Of a stretch of DNA of 64,000 nt, positions 54,294 through 63,481 are shown in pieces; the first letter of the stretch is position 1; each line of letters opens with the position of its first letter. Origin of the DNA: Variovorax sp. V213 (GTDB lineage Bacteria > Pseudomonadota > Gammaproteobacteria > Burkholderiales > Burkholderiaceae_C). Location of the stretch: contig NZ_AP028664.1 of assembly GCF_041154455.1 (NCBI RefSeq), positions 4,341,001-4,405,000 on the forward strand. Direction: 5' to 3'. The position numbers were made by a program, and so were the translations under genes. The notes under the pieces were generated by a model. It made no database searches. It saw only the letters and a list, made by a program, of their open reading frames with translations, and was not told the origin of the DNA.

Positions 54294-55604
54294 TCACAGC
54301 GCCGGGTCGCGCACCCGCTCGAAGCGCTCGAACTCGCGGTTGATCCAGCGCCCGTCGCGCCGCTCGGTGCGGCGGATATAGACGGCCTGCACGATGTCCC
54401 GGGTGTAGGCATCGATCTCGATCGGGCCGCGCGGGCTCTCGAGCTTCAGGCCCCGGAAAGCATCCACCAGCCGTTCGCCGCCGAGGCCGCCGCGCGCGGC
54501 GGGCGAACTCATCGCGGCGTCGGTGGCGGCGAGCGCATCGTGGGCTGCCACGGCGAAATAGCCGGGCCGCAGATGGCTGCCGTATTCGGTTTCGAAAACC
54601 CCGGTGAAGCGGCGGTTGGCCGCGGACTCGTGGGCGAATGAATAGTGGTGGCTGGTCACCAGGCCATCGGCCAGTTCGCCGATGCCTTCGAGGTAGTGGT
54701 CGTCGGTGGCGTCGCCGGTGGCGAGCAGGCGGATGCCGGTATCGGCCATGCCGCGGTCGCGCCAGAACTTGAGAAAGGTCGTCGGCATCTGCCCCGAAGG
54801 CAGGAAGAAGAACACCGCCTGCGGCTTGAGCTCGCGCAGGCGCAGCATGTAGGCCGAATAGTCGAGCGTAGCGAGCGGCACCCGGAGCATGGCGCCGACC
54901 TGGCCGCCGCCAGCGGTGATGCCCGCGACAAAGGTGCTTTCCGCATCGACGCCCGAGGCGTAGTCGGCCACCACGGTGCAGACGTTGCGCAGGCCTTGCT
55001 GGAGCGCCCAGCTTGCCAGCGGCAGCGTGACCTGGGCGATGGTGAACGACACCCGCACCGCAAAAGGACAGCGCGCCGTGAGGCCCGAAGAGGCCGCATT
55101 CATCACGAGCAAAGGCACCTTGGCCTGCGTGGCCACGGCGCCGACGGCATAGGCGTTGGAGCTGAAGTCCAGCCCCGCCAGCAGGTCGACCCGTTCGCTC
55201 TCGACCAGGTCTTGCGCATGGCGGCGTGCCTGCTCGGGCGCACTGCCCGGCACGTCGCGGCGCAGCAGCTCGACCGGGCGCCCTGCGATCTGCTGGTTGT
55301 GTGCGGCAAGCCAGACCGACATGCCGGCATCGAACTGGCGGCCGCCGCCCGCATAGGGGCCGGACCAGGAGCCGATGAGCCCGATGCGCAGGGGGCGCAC
55401 GCGCGCCAAGGCCAGGGAAGGCGCCGCCAGGGTGCCCGCGAGCATCCCCAACGTACGCCGGCGCGCAAGGTCGATTGCTACTTTTTCAGTAGCTTCACAC
55501 GCCGGCTGGACGGGCGTTTCAAGCGATCTTTTCTCGAAGACTTGCACGCGGGACAGTGTACGCGGGCACTGTCTTCGGGCCAACGCGGAGAGCCCCTCAT
55601 CCAT
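54294..55604 (-). CDS. orphan ABC transporter substrate-binding protein (Leu/Ile/Val type)
   Basis: Up to 436 residues. The binding-protein core starts LRIGLIGSWSGPYAGGGRQF, with SSNAYAVGAVATQAKVPLLV and later VFFFLPSGQMPTTFLKFWRD, typical of Peripla_BP_6 receptors for branched-chain or aromatic ligands. A Tat-like signal RRRTLGMLAGTLAAPSLALA lies at about residues 48-67. The start is uncertain: the ATG at 55604 overlaps the upstream stop (TGATG), which favours coupling, but leaves about 45 residues before the signal; a GTG or TTG nearer to it is possible. No permease or ATPase genes are near, so it is an orphan at the end of a beta-oxidation cluster. Confidence 0.8.
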   Translation of the reverse strand: MDEGLSALARRQCPRTLSRVQVFEKRSLETPVQPACEATEKVAIDLARRRTLGMLAGTLAAPSLALARVRPLRIGLIGSWSGPYAGGGRQFDAGMSVWLAAHNQQIAGRPVELLRRDVPGSAPEQARRHAQDLVESERVDLLAGLDFSSNAYAVGAVATQAKVPLLVMNAASSGLTARCPFAVRVSFTIAQVTLPLASWALQQGLRNVCTVVADYASGVDAESTFVAGITAGGGQVGAMLRVPLATLDYSAYMLRLRELKPQAVFFFLPSGQMPTTFLKFWRDRGMADTGIRLLATGDATDDHYLEGIGELADGLVTSHHYSFAHESAANRRFTGVFETEYGSHLRPGYFAVAAHDALAATDAAMSSPAARGGLGGERLVDAFRGLKLESPRGPIEIDAYTRDIVQAVYIRRTERRDGRWINREFERFERVRDPAL

Positions 55605-56368
55605 CAGACCTTCGAGAAATCCGGCTTGCGCTTCTCCATGAAGGCGCCGAAAGCCTCCTTGGCAGCGGGTTCGCGCAGCATGCGGCCGAAGCTCGCGCCC
55701 TCTTCGCCCATGCGCTCGAGCACGGCGGGCATCTGGGCCTTCTTCAGCAGGCGCTTGGTCTCGACCAGCGCGCTCAGCGGCTTGGCCGCGAGCTTGCGGG
55801 CCTGCACCTGCGCGATGGCATTGGCTTCGGTCGGCGGCACGATGCGGTTGACCAGGCCCACTTCGAGCGCGGCCTCGGCCATGAAGGGCTCGCCCAGCAG
55901 CAGCGCCTCGGCCGCACGATGGTAGCCCAGCATCTGCGGCACCAGCAGGCTCGACGCCGCTTCGGGGCACAGGCCCAGGTTCACGAAGGGCATCGAGAAG
56001 GCCGCGTTGTCGCCCGCGTAGACCAGGTCGCAATGGAACAGCATCGTGGTGCCGATGCCCACGGCCGGGCCGCAGACGGCCGCGACGATGGGCTTGGGGA
56101 AGGTCGCGATGCCGCGCAGGAAGCGGAACACCGGCGAATCCTGGCCGGCGGGCGGCGCATTGAGAAAGTCGCCGATGTCGTTGCCCGCGCTGAAGATCGT
56201 CGGGTCGCCCTGGATCAGCACGCAGCGCACGGCCGCATCGCTCTCGGCCGCAGCCAGTGCGTCGGCCAGTTCGGCGTACATGCTGCTGGTGATCGAGTTC
56301 TTCTTGTCGACGCGGTTGAAGGTCAGGGTCATCACACCGGCTTCGGTGTGGACGAGGATGTCGGTCAT
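55604..56368 (-). CDS. enoyl-CoA isomerase-like crotonase protein
   Basis: A 254-residue crotonase. The oxyanion segments are PTIFSAGNDIGDF and AVCGPAVGIGTTMLFHCDLV. Both hydratase glutamates are missing (TTML and MPFV at those positions), while FVNLGLCPEAASSLLVPQML carries the Glu placed as in delta3-delta2 enoyl-CoA isomerases. It therefore probably shifts double bonds rather than hydrating them. Coupled to the following binding-protein gene; 38 bases from the upstream gene. Confidence 0.88.
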   Translation of the reverse strand: MTDILVHTEAGVMTLTFNRVDKKNSITSSMYAELADALAAAESDAAVRCVLIQGDPTIFSAGNDIGDFLNAPPAGQDSPVFRFLRGIATFPKPIVAAVCGPAVGIGTTMLFHCDLVYAGDNAAFSMPFVNLGLCPEAASSLLVPQMLGYHRAAEALLLGEPFMAEAALEVGLVNRIVPPTEANAIAQVQARKLAAKPLSALVETKRLLKKAQMPAVLERMGEEGASFGRMLREPAAKEAFGAFMEKRKPDFSKV

Positions 56369-56405
56369 GGGAATGGTCCTTGGATAAAACGGGTGATGGC
56401 AGCGA

Positions 56406-56999
56406 TCAGGCGTCGAGGGCTTCGCGCACGAAATCCAGGCGGTCCTGGCCCCAGAACATCTGGTCGCCGACGAACATGGTGGGCGCGCCGAACACGCCGC
56501 GCTCCACCGCCTCTTGCGTGACGGCTTTCAGGCGGTCTTTCACTTCCTGCGAGCCGGCCAGCGCCAGCAAGGCGGCAGCGTCGAAGCCCGCATTTTGAAG
56601 CACGGCGCCAACGATGGCGGGGTCGTTCATGTTCTTCGGTTCGACCCACATCGCATCGAAAATGGCGTCGACGTAAACGCCGAAGCGCGCCGGCTCCTTC
56701 ATCTGGATGCCCGTGGCGCCGCGCATCAGCAGCAGCGTGTTGATGGGGAAATGCGGGTTGTGCACGAAGGGCACGCCGTAGCGCCTGGCAAAACGCTGCA
56801 GGTCGATGGTCATGTACGGCGCCTTGAGCACGATCTCCGCCGGCGAACGGTTGCCCGTGGCCTGGAACACGCCGCCAAGCAGCATGGGCTTCCAGACCAG
56901 TTGCGCGCCGGTGTCGGCGCATATGTGCGGCAGTTGCGTGGCGGCCAGGTAGGCGGCGGGGCTGCCGAAGTCGAAATAGAAGTCGACGGATTGGGTCAT
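56406..56999 (-). CDS. DsbA-like 2-hydroxychromene-2-carboxylate isomerase family protein
   Basis: A 197-residue thioredoxin-fold protein. VDFYFDFGSPAAYLAATQLP (about residues 5-24) has the active Ser (about 13) in place of the DsbA cysteines, as in HCCA isomerase/glutathione-S-transferase kappa enzymes. The C-terminal RGVFGAPTMFVGDQMFWGQD segment is also conserved. Such enzymes use glutathione. In this operon it may isomerise or detoxify an aromatic intermediate. GGAGAC precedes the ATG. Confidence 0.9.
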   Translation of the reverse strand: MTQSVDFYFDFGSPAAYLAATQLPHICADTGAQLVWKPMLLGGVFQATGNRSPAEIVLKAPYMTIDLQRFARRYGVPFVHNPHFPINTLLLMRGATGIQMKEPARFGVYVDAIFDAMWVEPKNMNDPAIVGAVLQNAGFDAAALLALAGSQEVKDRLKAVTQEAVERGVFGAPTMFVGDQMFWGQDRLDFVREALDA

Positions 57000-57039
57000 G
57001 GGTGTCTCCTTGTTGCGCACAAGGCAACGAGCCGGCATC

Positions 57040-57780
57040 TCAGAACTTCTCGGACCAGGGACGCAGGTCCAGCTCGTGCGTCCAGGCGTCGCGCGGCTGC
57101 GAATGCAGCATCCAGTAGCTGTCGGCAATGTGCTCGGGGTTCAGGATGCCGTCGCTTTCCTTCAGTGCGTAGCGCTCGGGAAAGTTGCTGCGGATGAACT
57201 CGGTGTCGATGGCGCCGTCGACCACCACGTGCGCCACGTGAATGCCCTGCGGGCCCAGCTCGCGCGCCATCGACTGCGCCAATGCGCGCAGTGCCATCTT
57301 CGCGCCCGAGAAGGCGCCGAAGTTGGCCGCGCCGCGCAGAGATGCCGTGGCGCCGGTGAAGATGATCGTGCCGCGATGCCCGCCCTTTGGCAGTTCTCGC
57401 GCCACCATGCGCTTTCCCACTTCGCGCCCGTTGAGAAAACCCGAGAAGCAGGCCATCTCCCACACCTTGAAGTACTTGCGCGCGGTCTCGGTCAGGATGC
57501 TCTCGGGCACGTTGGCGCCGATGTTGAACACCATCACCTCGATCGGGCCCACGGTCGATTCGATCTGCTCGACGAGCGCGACCACTTCTTCTTCCTTGCG
57601 CGCGTCGCAGGCAAAGGCATGGCCGCGGCCGCCGTCGGCCTCGATCTGCGCGATCAGCGGCTGCAGCTTGTCGAGGCTGCGCCGCGTGACGCAGGCGGCG
57701 AACCCCTCGCGCGCGAAGCGGCGTGCAATGGCCCCGCCGGTGGCGTCGCCCGCTCCGACGATGAGTGCGGTCTTTTGCAT
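57040..57780 (-). CDS. SDR-fold protein lacking the catalytic tyrosine
   Basis: A 246-residue short-chain dehydrogenase-fold protein. The Rossmann start is TALIVGAGDATGGAIARRF (about residues 4-22) and NIGAN at 86-90 corresponds to the NNAG motif. The usual YxxxK reads FSGAK (Phe157, Lys161; codon TTC), and the usual Ser lies in FTGATASLRG, where Ala144 aligns with it. The protein may bind NAD(P) and an acyl-CoA without classical reduction, or use other residues. It is tightly packed between the TesB-like and isomerase genes. Confidence 0.88.
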   Translation of the reverse strand: MQKTALIVGAGDATGGAIARRFAREGFAACVTRRSLDKLQPLIAQIEADGGRGHAFACDARKEEEVVALVEQIESTVGPIEVMVFNIGANVPESILTETARKYFKVWEMACFSGFLNGREVGKRMVARELPKGGHRGTIIFTGATASLRGAANFGAFSGAKMALRALAQSMARELGPQGIHVAHVVVDGAIDTEFIRSNFPERYALKESDGILNPEHIADSYWMLHSQPRDAWTHELDLRPWSEKF

Positions 57781-57791
57781 GGGGCGTCTCG

Positions 57792-58622
57792 CTATTCTTT
57801 GTAGTAGACGATCTGATTGGAAGTCGCGAGCAACGTGCCCTTCTCGCTCCACAGATGCGCCGTCTGGTCGAAGAAGCCGTTGAAGAACTGCTGCCCCACC
57901 GCCCGGCCGAGCAGGTAACCCGTGCCGACCTCGGCCAGCTGCGCCGGCCCGGCATGGAAGTAGGTGGTGATCGACACCGTGCCCGCCGGCACATGCTTGG
58001 CGCGGCGCAGCCAGACGCGCGGATAGAACGTGTCGCTCATCGCGGCCAGCGAGCAAAAGTCGAGCGGCCGCGCCTGCGCGTCGCGCAGCCAGAGCCGGGA
58101 CTCGCTGTGATGCAGGCTGTCGTCCCACTTCGCGGGAATGCCGCCGCTGAACGGCCGCATCTCGTACCGGTCGAGCCAGGCGACGCCCGACGGCCCGATG
58201 CTGAGACGCTCGACCGTTTCGGGGTTGGGCGCCTCGGGCATCGGCATGTCGCTTGCGCCCCAGGTGTCGCGCCGCGCGGCCGTGACCACGGTGGCGGTGG
58301 TCGTCATGTTCGGCATCCCGCCCGCGTTGCCCTGTGTGATCTGCACGGTCCAGTGCTGGGTCGAACGGTTGGTGCGCACGGCCGTGGCCTGCACGTCGAA
58401 CGGACCGGCTTCGAGCGCGGCCGCAAAGTTCACGGTCAGCGCAATGGGCGTGCCCAGCAGGTCCGGATGCCGCAACACCGCCTGCAGTGCAATGGCCGCG
58501 GTGGCGCCGCCAAAGGGTCCGACCATGTTCCAGTAGTCCGGACTGGTGGCGCCGGTGAAGTGGCCGACGCGGATGTCGCTGTGTTGCAGCGCGATGGCTT
58601 TGTCGAATGGGTGCGTGCTCAT
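57792..58622 (-). CDS. TesB-like acyl-CoA thioesterase
   Basis: A 276-residue double-hotdog protein. TSPDYWNMVGPFGGATAAIA (about residues 26-45) and the C-terminal GRAVGQQFFNGFFDQTAHLW and ATSNQIVYYKE are TesB-family features. It probably releases acyl groups from CoA. The gene lies 11 bases before the SDR gene. The catalytic Asp/Gln/Thr set cannot be assigned with confidence without alignment. Confidence 0.85.
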   Translation of the reverse strand: MSTHPFDKAIALQHSDIRVGHFTGATSPDYWNMVGPFGGATAAIALQAVLRHPDLLGTPIALTVNFAAALEAGPFDVQATAVRTNRSTQHWTVQITQGNAGGMPNMTTTATVVTAARRDTWGASDMPMPEAPNPETVERLSIGPSGVAWLDRYEMRPFSGGIPAKWDDSLHHSESRLWLRDAQARPLDFCSLAAMSDTFYPRVWLRRAKHVPAGTVSITTYFHAGPAQLAEVGTGYLLGRAVGQQFFNGFFDQTAHLWSEKGTLLATSNQIVYYKE

Positions 58623-58650
58623 GGTTGCAGTGTGCCTCCGGTGAATGGCA

Positions 58651-59547
58651 TCACGCAGTCGTGTGCGGGACGCTGGCTTGCTGCACCGCAGTAAGTGCCG
58701 CCAGCCGGTGCAGCTTGTCAAGCATGCTTGGCCAGAGGCTGCTCTTGAACTGTTCGCGGAAGAAGCCGAAGTGGCCGATGCGCCGCGCCTGCACGTCGGC
58801 CGGCGCGATGCGCTCGACCGCGCTCGGCGCGCCCGCGTAGAAGCTCACGAGGCTTTCGGTGCCCGCGAGCGTCATGAGTTCGTCGTCGGTGATCGACAGC
58901 GCGAGCACCGGAAAGCGCACGCGCCCGTAGCTCTGCAAGGCCCGCTCGCCTTCGGCGCCGAGGCTGTAGCGCGGGTTCAGGCACCAGCGCCGCCACTGCA
59001 GGATCACGCCGCGCGGCAGGTCGCCGACCTTCTTGAGCCTGCGGCCCGGAAAGTAGCCGCACAGCCGAGTGACCAGCGGCACCAGCACGAACCAGAAGTA
59101 GAGGATGCTGCGCTTGAGCTTTGGCGCGTTCTCGCGCCAGTAGCCGCTGCCAGCGGCGATGCTGACGAGGCCGTCGACCTGCTCGGGCCGCTGCAGGAAC
59201 CCCGGCAGCTGCGCACCGAGGCTGTGGCCCAGCAGGTAGAGCGGCTGTCCGGACAACGCAGCTTTCGCGGCATCGATCACTGCTTCATAGTCGCGCGCCC
59301 AGTCGAACAGGTCGGCCTCGAAACCACGCAACGAGGCACCGTTGCGCGAATCGCCCGAGCCGCGGTAGTCGAACGTCCAGACGCTCAGGCCCTGATGGGC
59401 GAGCCATTGCGCGAAGGGTTCGTAGAACGACTGCCGCACGCCCATGGCACCGCCGATGACGATGCTGGCGCGGGCTTCGCCGGCCGGCTCGTAGCGGCGC
59501 ACGGCCAATTGCACGCTATCGTCGACTGGGAGCTGCTGCATCTGCAT
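58651..59547 (-). CDS. alpha/beta hydrolase
   Basis: A 298-residue serine hydrolase. The nucleophile elbow is LLGHSLGAQLPG (Ser at about 106), preceded by TFDYRGSGDSRNGA, and a candidate His in RRIGHFGFFREQ near the C-terminus. It resembles the COG4757 alpha/beta hydrolases. The start at 59547 follows AAGGAGA; a second ATG lies six bases further in. Substrate unknown; it belongs to the beta-oxidation cluster. Confidence 0.88.
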   Translation of the reverse strand: MQMQQLPVDDSVQLAVRRYEPAGEARASIVIGGAMGVRQSFYEPFAQWLAHQGLSVWTFDYRGSGDSRNGASLRGFEADLFDWARDYEAVIDAAKAALSGQPLYLLGHSLGAQLPGFLQRPEQVDGLVSIAAGSGYWRENAPKLKRSILYFWFVLVPLVTRLCGYFPGRRLKKVGDLPRGVILQWRRWCLNPRYSLGAEGERALQSYGRVRFPVLALSITDDELMTLAGTESLVSFYAGAPSAVERIAPADVQARRIGHFGFFREQFKSSLWPSMLDKLHRLAALTAVQQASVPHTTA

Positions 59548-59716
59548 TGAAGTTGTCTCCTTCGTTTTTCGAACCATCGACCGCAACCTTTCCGGCGTAG
59601 CGAGCGGGATGAGATGCAAGGCGCGGGTGGCGGAAAACCGGAGCGGCCTTCAGGGTCGTGAGGATTTTCCGACGGGCTCCGCAACGCCGCAGACCGCCCG
59701 CGCAGTAGCCGCGTCC

Positions 59717-60913
59717 CTACACGCGTTCGAAGATGCCCGCTGCTCCCTGCCCCATGCCCACGCACATCGTGACCATGCCGTACTTCAGGTTCTCGCGCCG
59801 CAGCGCATGTACCACCGTGGCCGTGCGAATGGCGCCGGTGGCGCCGAGCGGATGGCCCAGCGCAATCGCGCCGCCCATCGGGTTGACCTTGCTCGGGTCG
59901 AGTCCCAGCGTGTTGATGACGGCGAGCGATTGCGCGGCGAAGGCTTCGTTGAGTTCGAACCAGTCGATGTCCTCGTGCTTGAGCCCCGCATAGCGCAGCG
60001 CGGCCGGAATGGCCTCGATAGGACCGATGCCCATGATGTGCGGCGGCACGCCCTTGCTCGCAAAGCTCACGAAGCGCGCGAGCGGCGTGAGGCCGTATTG
60101 CTTGACCGCCTTCTCGCTTGCGAGGATGAGCGCGCCCGCGCCGTCGGAAGTCTGCGAGCTGTTGCCAGCCGTGACGGTGCCGCGCGCGGCGAACACGGTA
60201 CGCAGCTTGGCCAGGCCTTCGAGGCTGGTGTCGGGGCGCGCGCCTTCGTCGAGATTCACCGTGCGCGTCTTCGCGATCGACTCGCCGGTCTCGAGGTTCG
60301 GCGTGCGGTCGGTCACTTCGATGGGGGTGATCTCGTCCGTGAACTTGCCGGCCTTCTGCGCGGCCAGCGCCTTCTTGTGCGAGGCGAGCGCAAATTCGTC
60401 CTGCGCCTCGCGGCTCACCTTCCACTGCTGCGCGACTTTTTCGGCCGTGAGGCCCATGCCGTAGGCAATGCCCACGTCGCCTTCACGCTCGAAGATCGAG
60501 GGCGACAGCGACGGCGAGTTGCCCATCATCGGCACCATGCTCATGCTTTCGACCCCGGCCGCGATCATCACGTCGGCCTCGCCGACGCGGATGCGGTCCG
60601 CCGCCATCTGCACGGCCGAAAGACCCGAGGCGCAGAAGCGGTTCACGGTGATGCCGCCAATGCTCGTGGGCAAGCCCGCCAGCACCGCGCCGATGCGCGC
60701 GACGTTCAGGCCCTGCTGCGATTCGGGAATCGCGCAGCCGCAGATGATGTCTTCAATGGCCTTGGGGTCGAGGCCAGGCACGGCGGCGAGTGCAGCCTTC
60801 AGCGTGGTCGCGAGCAGGTCGTCGGGGCGGTAGTTGCGGAAGTAGCCGCGGTGCGACTTGCCGATCGGGGTGCGGGTGGCGGAGACGATGTAGGCGTCTT
60901 GGATTTGTTTCAT
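59717..60913 (-). CDS. fadA: acetyl-CoA C-acyltransferase (thiolase)
   Basis: A 398-residue thiolase. Cys94 in NRFCASGLSAVQ, His in ALGHPLGATGA (about 353), Cys in MCVGMGQGAAG (about 386). All are conserved. It cleaves 3-ketoacyl-CoA and is the partner of the downstream-strand bifunctional enzyme at 61045-63444. It differs from the thiolase at 29471, so the region has two independent beta-oxidation sets. Confidence 0.92.
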   Translation of the reverse strand: MKQIQDAYIVSATRTPIGKSHRGYFRNYRPDDLLATTLKAALAAVPGLDPKAIEDIICGCAIPESQQGLNVARIGAVLAGLPTSIGGITVNRFCASGLSAVQMAADRIRVGEADVMIAAGVESMSMVPMMGNSPSLSPSIFEREGDVGIAYGMGLTAEKVAQQWKVSREAQDEFALASHKKALAAQKAGKFTDEITPIEVTDRTPNLETGESIAKTRTVNLDEGARPDTSLEGLAKLRTVFAARGTVTAGNSSQTSDGAGALILASEKAVKQYGLTPLARFVSFASKGVPPHIMGIGPIEAIPAALRYAGLKHEDIDWFELNEAFAAQSLAVINTLGLDPSKVNPMGGAIALGHPLGATGAIRTATVVHALRRENLKYGMVTMCVGMGQGAAGIFERV

Positions 60914-60976
60914 GGCTCTTCAGTCCTTGTATCTTGTCTTGCTCATTCGTCCGATGCGACGATGGTTGGCTGTCTT

Positions 60977-61007
60977 GCTCCCTCTCCCACTCGCGGGAGA
61001 GGGGAGC
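60977..61007. repeat. GC-rich stem-loop between fadN-like and fadA genes
   Basis: GCTCCCTCTCCC (60977-60988) pairs with GGGAGAGGGGAGC (60995-61007) with one bulged base and loop ACTCGC. No T-run follows. It lies within an operon gap of 131 bases and may stabilise or attenuate the transcript, or be a member of the same repeat class as 50888-50985. Confidence 0.5.
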
Positions 61008-61044
61008 AGACATGCCAGCGTCCTCTTTCATGGTCTGGGCCTGA

Positions 61045-63444
61045 TCAGTTCCGCACCGGCTTCCCCGTGCTCAGCATCCCCATGATCCGCTCCTGCGTCT
61101 TCGGATGCACGATGAGCGAGCAGAACGCCTTGCGTTCCAGCGCCATCAGGTATTCCTCGGTCACGAGCGAGCCCGCGTCCACGTCGCCGCCGGTCACCAC
61201 GTTGGCGATCAGGCTCGCGATATGGAAGTCGTGCGCGCTGATGAAACCGCCGTCGCGCATGTTGACGAGTTGCCCCTTGATGGTCGCGGCGCCACTTCGG
61301 CCCGCCACACGGAAGCTGCGGCGCAGCGGTGCACGGTAGCCGGCATCGGCCATCGCCTTGGCCTGCTGCAGCGCTACGTAGAGCAGCTCGTCCTTGTTCG
61401 GCACGATCACGTCGCTATCGAGCAGGTAGCCGAGCTTCTTCGAGTCGAGCGCGCCGGTACCGACCTTGGCCATCGCCGCGGCGGTGAAGCCTTCGGTCAG
61501 GAACGGCAGCAGGTCGGTGCCGGTGGAGGCCGCTGCGTTCTCGGCCGCACGGCGTGCGATGTACGTCAGGCCGCCCGCGCCCGGGATCAGGCCCACGCCC
61601 ACTTCGACCAGGCCGATGTAGCTTTCCATCGCCGCCACGCGCTTGGCCGAATACACGGCCAGTTCGCAACCGCCGCCCAGCGCCATGCCGCGCACGGCCG
61701 ACACCACGGGCACGCTGGCGTAGCGGATCTTGAGCATCACGTTCTGCAGCTCTTCTTCCGCGCCTTCGACCGCGCCGATGCCCGCGACCACGAAGGCCGG
61801 CAGCATCGCCTGCAGATCGGCGCCGACCGAGAACATCTCGTCGGGCGACCAGATCACCAGGCCCTTGTATTCGGCTTCGGCCAGGTCGACCGCGGCTCCC
61901 AGCGCTTCGGCCACATCGGGGCTGATGGCATGCATCTTCGAATGGATGCTCGCGATGAGCACCTCGCCGTCGAGCGTCCAGACGCGCACGTCGCCTTCGT
62001 CGCTGATCGTGATGCCGGCGGTGTTGGCATCGGTCGCGTTGGCACCAAGCACGCTCTCGGGGAACAGCTGGCGGTCGTGCACCGGCAGCCTGCGCTGCGG
62101 CACGAACTTGTTCTGCGAGGCGCTCCATGAGCCTTCGGCCGTGTGCACACCGCCGGCCTTGGCCACCGGGCCTTCGAACACCCACTTCGGCAGCGGCGCG
62201 GTGCTCAGCGCCTTGCCGGCGTCGATGTCTTCCTGTACCCACTTGGCGACCTGCGCCCAGCCGGCCTCCTGCCAGAGCTCGAATGGGCCCTGCTTCATGC
62301 CGAAGCCCCAGCGCATCGCAAAGTCGATGTCGCGCGCGCTCTCGGCAATGCTGGCCAGGTGCACGGCGGCGTAGTGAAAGCTGTCGCGCAAGATGGCCCA
62401 GAGGAACTGGCCCTGCGGTCCCTCGCTCTCGCGCAGCAGCTTCAGGCGTTCGCCCGCGGGCTTCTTGAGCATGCGGCCATACACCTCGTCGGCCTTGGCG
62501 CCGGCCGGCACGTAGTCGCCGCTCTGGAGGTCGAAACGCAGGATGTCGCGGCCCACCTTCTTGAAGAAGCCGGCCTTGGTCTTCTGGCCCAGGTTGCCCA
62601 GCTCGAGCAGCTTCGCGAGCACCGGCGGCGTCGCGAAGTTGGCGTAGAACGGATCGGTCTCGGCGTCGAGGTTGTCCTGCAGCGTCTTCACGACGTGAGC
62701 CATGGTGTCGAGGCCCACCACGTCGGCGGTGCGGAAGGTGCCCGAGCTCGCGCGGCCCAGCTTCTTGCCGGTGAGGTCGTCCACCACGTCGGGCGTGAGG
62801 CCGAACTTCTCGACCTCCTTCAGCGTGGCCAGCATGCCGGCGATGCCGACGCGGTTGGCGATGAAGTTGGGCGTGTCGTGCGCGCGCACCACGCCCTTGC
62901 CGAGGGTGCTGGTGACAAAAGCCTCGAGGTCGTCGAGCACCTGCGGCTCGGTGGTGGGCGTGTTGATCAGCTCCACCAGGAACATGTAGCGCGGCGGGTT
63001 GAAAAAATGAATGCCGCAGAAGCGCGGCTTCAGCGCTTCGGGCAGTGCCTCGCTGAGCTTGGTGATCGACAGGCCCGAGGTGTTGGACGCCAGGATCGAG
63101 TGCTTCGAAACGTGCGGCGCGATCTTCTTGTACAGATCGAGCTTCCAGTCCATGCGCTCTGCGATGGCTTCGATGATGAGGTCGCATTCGCCGAGCTTGG
63201 CAAGATCGTCGTCGTAGTTGGCCTGCTCGATCAACACCGCGTCGGCCACGTCGCCGAGCGGCGCGGGCTTGAGCTTTTTGAGATTGTCGATGGCGCGCGT
63301 GACGATGCCGTTCTTCGGGCCTTCTTTTGCGGCCAGGTCGAACAGCACCACCGGCACGCGCACGTTCACGAGATGGGCAGCAATCTGCGCGCCCATCACG
63401 CCGGCGCCGAGCACGGCGACCTTTTTCACTTGAAATCGGGACAT
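61045..63444 (-). CDS. fadN: bifunctional 3-hydroxyacyl-CoA dehydrogenase / enoyl-CoA hydratase, FadN order
   Basis: A 799-residue enzyme. Residues about 5-320 are the NAD-dependent hydroxyacyl-CoA dehydrogenase (KKVAVLGAGVMGAQIAAHLV, CGIHFFNPPRYMFLVELI). Residues about 500-690 are the crotonase domain with both Glu positions kept (GMALGGGCELAVYSA and GLVEVGVGLIPGAGGLTYIA). This dehydrogenase-first order is that of Bacillus FadN, opposite to FadB/PimF. It starts at ATG 63444 (MSRFQVKK) and pairs with the thiolase after it. The cluster likely degrades fatty or phenylalkanoic acids. Confidence 0.92.
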   Translation of the reverse strand: MSRFQVKKVAVLGAGVMGAQIAAHLVNVRVPVVLFDLAAKEGPKNGIVTRAIDNLKKLKPAPLGDVADAVLIEQANYDDDLAKLGECDLIIEAIAERMDWKLDLYKKIAPHVSKHSILASNTSGLSITKLSEALPEALKPRFCGIHFFNPPRYMFLVELINTPTTEPQVLDDLEAFVTSTLGKGVVRAHDTPNFIANRVGIAGMLATLKEVEKFGLTPDVVDDLTGKKLGRASSGTFRTADVVGLDTMAHVVKTLQDNLDAETDPFYANFATPPVLAKLLELGNLGQKTKAGFFKKVGRDILRFDLQSGDYVPAGAKADEVYGRMLKKPAGERLKLLRESEGPQGQFLWAILRDSFHYAAVHLASIAESARDIDFAMRWGFGMKQGPFELWQEAGWAQVAKWVQEDIDAGKALSTAPLPKWVFEGPVAKAGGVHTAEGSWSASQNKFVPQRRLPVHDRQLFPESVLGANATDANTAGITISDEGDVRVWTLDGEVLIASIHSKMHAISPDVAEALGAAVDLAEAEYKGLVIWSPDEMFSVGADLQAMLPAFVVAGIGAVEGAEEELQNVMLKIRYASVPVVSAVRGMALGGGCELAVYSAKRVAAMESYIGLVEVGVGLIPGAGGLTYIARRAAENAAASTGTDLLPFLTEGFTAAAMAKVGTGALDSKKLGYLLDSDVIVPNKDELLYVALQQAKAMADAGYRAPLRRSFRVAGRSGAATIKGQLVNMRDGGFISAHDFHIASLIANVVTGGDVDAGSLVTEEYLMALERKAFCSLIVHPKTQERIMGMLSTGKPVRN

Positions 63445-63481
63445 GTTGATTGGTATTTCTTGGATTGAAAACGCGGGCGGC

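Noticed and set aside
61045..63444. Frameshift suspicion because the bifunctional enzyme is longer than FadB
   Set aside because: The reading frame is continuous and the length and domain order match FadN-type enzymes.
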